The notes beneath the pieces were generated by a model that ran no database searches, had not been told where the DNA came from, and saw only the letters and a list, made by a program, of their open reading frames with translations. The translations under genes and the position numbers were made by a program. A DNA stretch of 6,111 bases from positions 1-6,111 of the forward strand of contig CAYWYB010000318.1 in NCBI GenBank assembly GCA_964462145.1. Direction: 5' to 3'. Each line of letters opens with the position of its first letter. Position 1 is the stretch's first letter. Below are positions 5,603 to 6,111 of this stretch, piece by piece. This DNA comes from GCA-2731375 sp964462145 (GTDB lineage: Bacteria > Pseudomonadota > Alphaproteobacteria > GCA-2731375).

Positions 5603-6111
5603 ATGAAAATCACCAATGTCAAAGTGGACACGTTCAACTGGAAGTCCGAGGGCTGGAAGACCGGCGTCGGCACCACATTTGGCGCCACGCAACAGCTGGG
5701 CATCGTCACGGTGGAAACCGACGAGGGCATCAGTGGCAACAGCTTCCTGGGCTCCTCCCGCATGAGCGCGAACCATTACGCGCCTGGCCTGATCGAATTC
5801 ATCAAGCCCATGATCATGGGCCGCAACCCACAGGATATTGGCACCATCTGGTGGGAAATGTGGAAGATGAACCGCTCCGTCGCCACCAACGTGATCGGCG
5901 CCATCGATGTCTGCCTATGGGACATCAACGGCAAGATCGCCGGCCAACCGATTCACCGCCTGCTGGGCACCTGCAAGGAAAAGGTGCCGGTCTATTCCTC
6001 CACCGCCTATCACGAGACGCCGGAGGAATATGTCGAAGAGGCGTTGCGCTTCAAGGAAATGGGCTGGACCGCGCACAAGCTGCACCCTCACGGAACGCTC
6101 AAGGCGGATAT
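5603..6111 (+). CDS. Mandelate racemase/muconate lactonizing enzyme family protein, N-terminal part (cut by window end)
   Basis: The open frame runs off the window after 169 codons; the family is usually about 370-400 residues. The visible part is the N-terminal capping domain of the enolase superfamily: strand 'MKITNVKVDTF', a mobile specificity loop (about 14-31), 'VTVETDEGISGNSF' (35-48), and 'IGAIDVCLWDINGKIAGQPIHRLLG' (98-122), the hallmark helix of the family. The barrel begins at 'VPVYSST' (128-134). The second barrel strand gives 'TAHKLHPHG' (157-165), where K159-x-H161 occupies the Lys-x-Lys base position of mandelate racemase. The three metal ligands and the His-Asp pair lie beyond the edge. 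Members are mostly Mg2+-dependent acid-sugar dehydratases, racemases or cycloisomerases acting through an enolate. The substrate is not predictable here. A shared palindrome links it to the MmgE/PrpD gene, which suggests that both act on one hydroxy- or sugar-acid route. The start at 5603 is chosen by the GAGGAA site. Confidence 0.88.
   Translation, partial: MKITNVKVDTFNWKSEGWKTGVGTTFGATQQLGIVTVETDEGISGNSFLGSSRMSANHYAPGLIEFIKPMIMGRNPQDIGTIWWEMWKMNRSVATNVIGAIDVCLWDINGKIAGQPIHRLLGTCKEKVPVYSSTAYHETPEEYVEEALRFKEMGWTAHKLHPHGTLKAD

Overview
The window is bacterial and gene-dense. High-GC codon use on the right two thirds, a stand-alone periplasmic binding protein, a zeta-type glutathione transferase, and MmgE/PrpD and enolase-superfamily catabolic genes together suggest a proteobacterium, perhaps an alphaproteobacterium. 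That assignment is an inference from gene content, not a measurement. No rRNA, tRNA, CRISPR array, transposase or phage gene is visible.

Left part (1-2007, + strand, visibly more A/T-rich). An unrecognised 126-codon ORF with no convincing start may be a 5'-truncated remnant. It is followed by a small NTF2-fold/DUF4440-like protein with a good ribosome binding site, a 209-base A/T-rich spacer, and an orphan SBP_bac_3-type periplasmic solute-binding protein with a Sec signal. A short convergent spacer carrying three tandem 10-bp repeats separates this block from the rest.

Middle (2008-3175). A zeta-class-like glutathione S-transferase (- strand) is divergent from a 107-residue protein of unknown function (+ strand). 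The 154-base region between their start codons contains inverted repeats.

Right part (3172-6111, G+C-rich). A 461-residue MmgE/PrpD family protein (- strand) overlaps the unknown gene tail to tail by 4 bases. Upstream of it lies a stand-alone DEDDh 3'-5' exonuclease (- strand). At the right edge is the first ~170 codons of a mandelate racemase/muconate lactonizing enzyme-type enolase-superfamily protein (+ strand), cut off by the window end.

The most interesting observation is that the same perfect 14-bp palindrome, GAATTGATCAATTC, occurs exactly twice: 126 bases upstream of the MmgE/PrpD start and 60 bases upstream of the enolase-superfamily start. It looks like the operator of a local dimeric repressor and ties the two enzyme genes into one probable carboxylic-acid or sugar-acid catabolic regulon, with the exonuclease gene lying between the two sites. 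The enolase-superfamily protein also shows Lys-x-His where the mandelate racemase prototype has Lys-x-Lys. The MmgE/PrpD protein appears to lack one of the conserved active-site lysines of its family. Both suggest a substrate or chemistry different from the textbook members.
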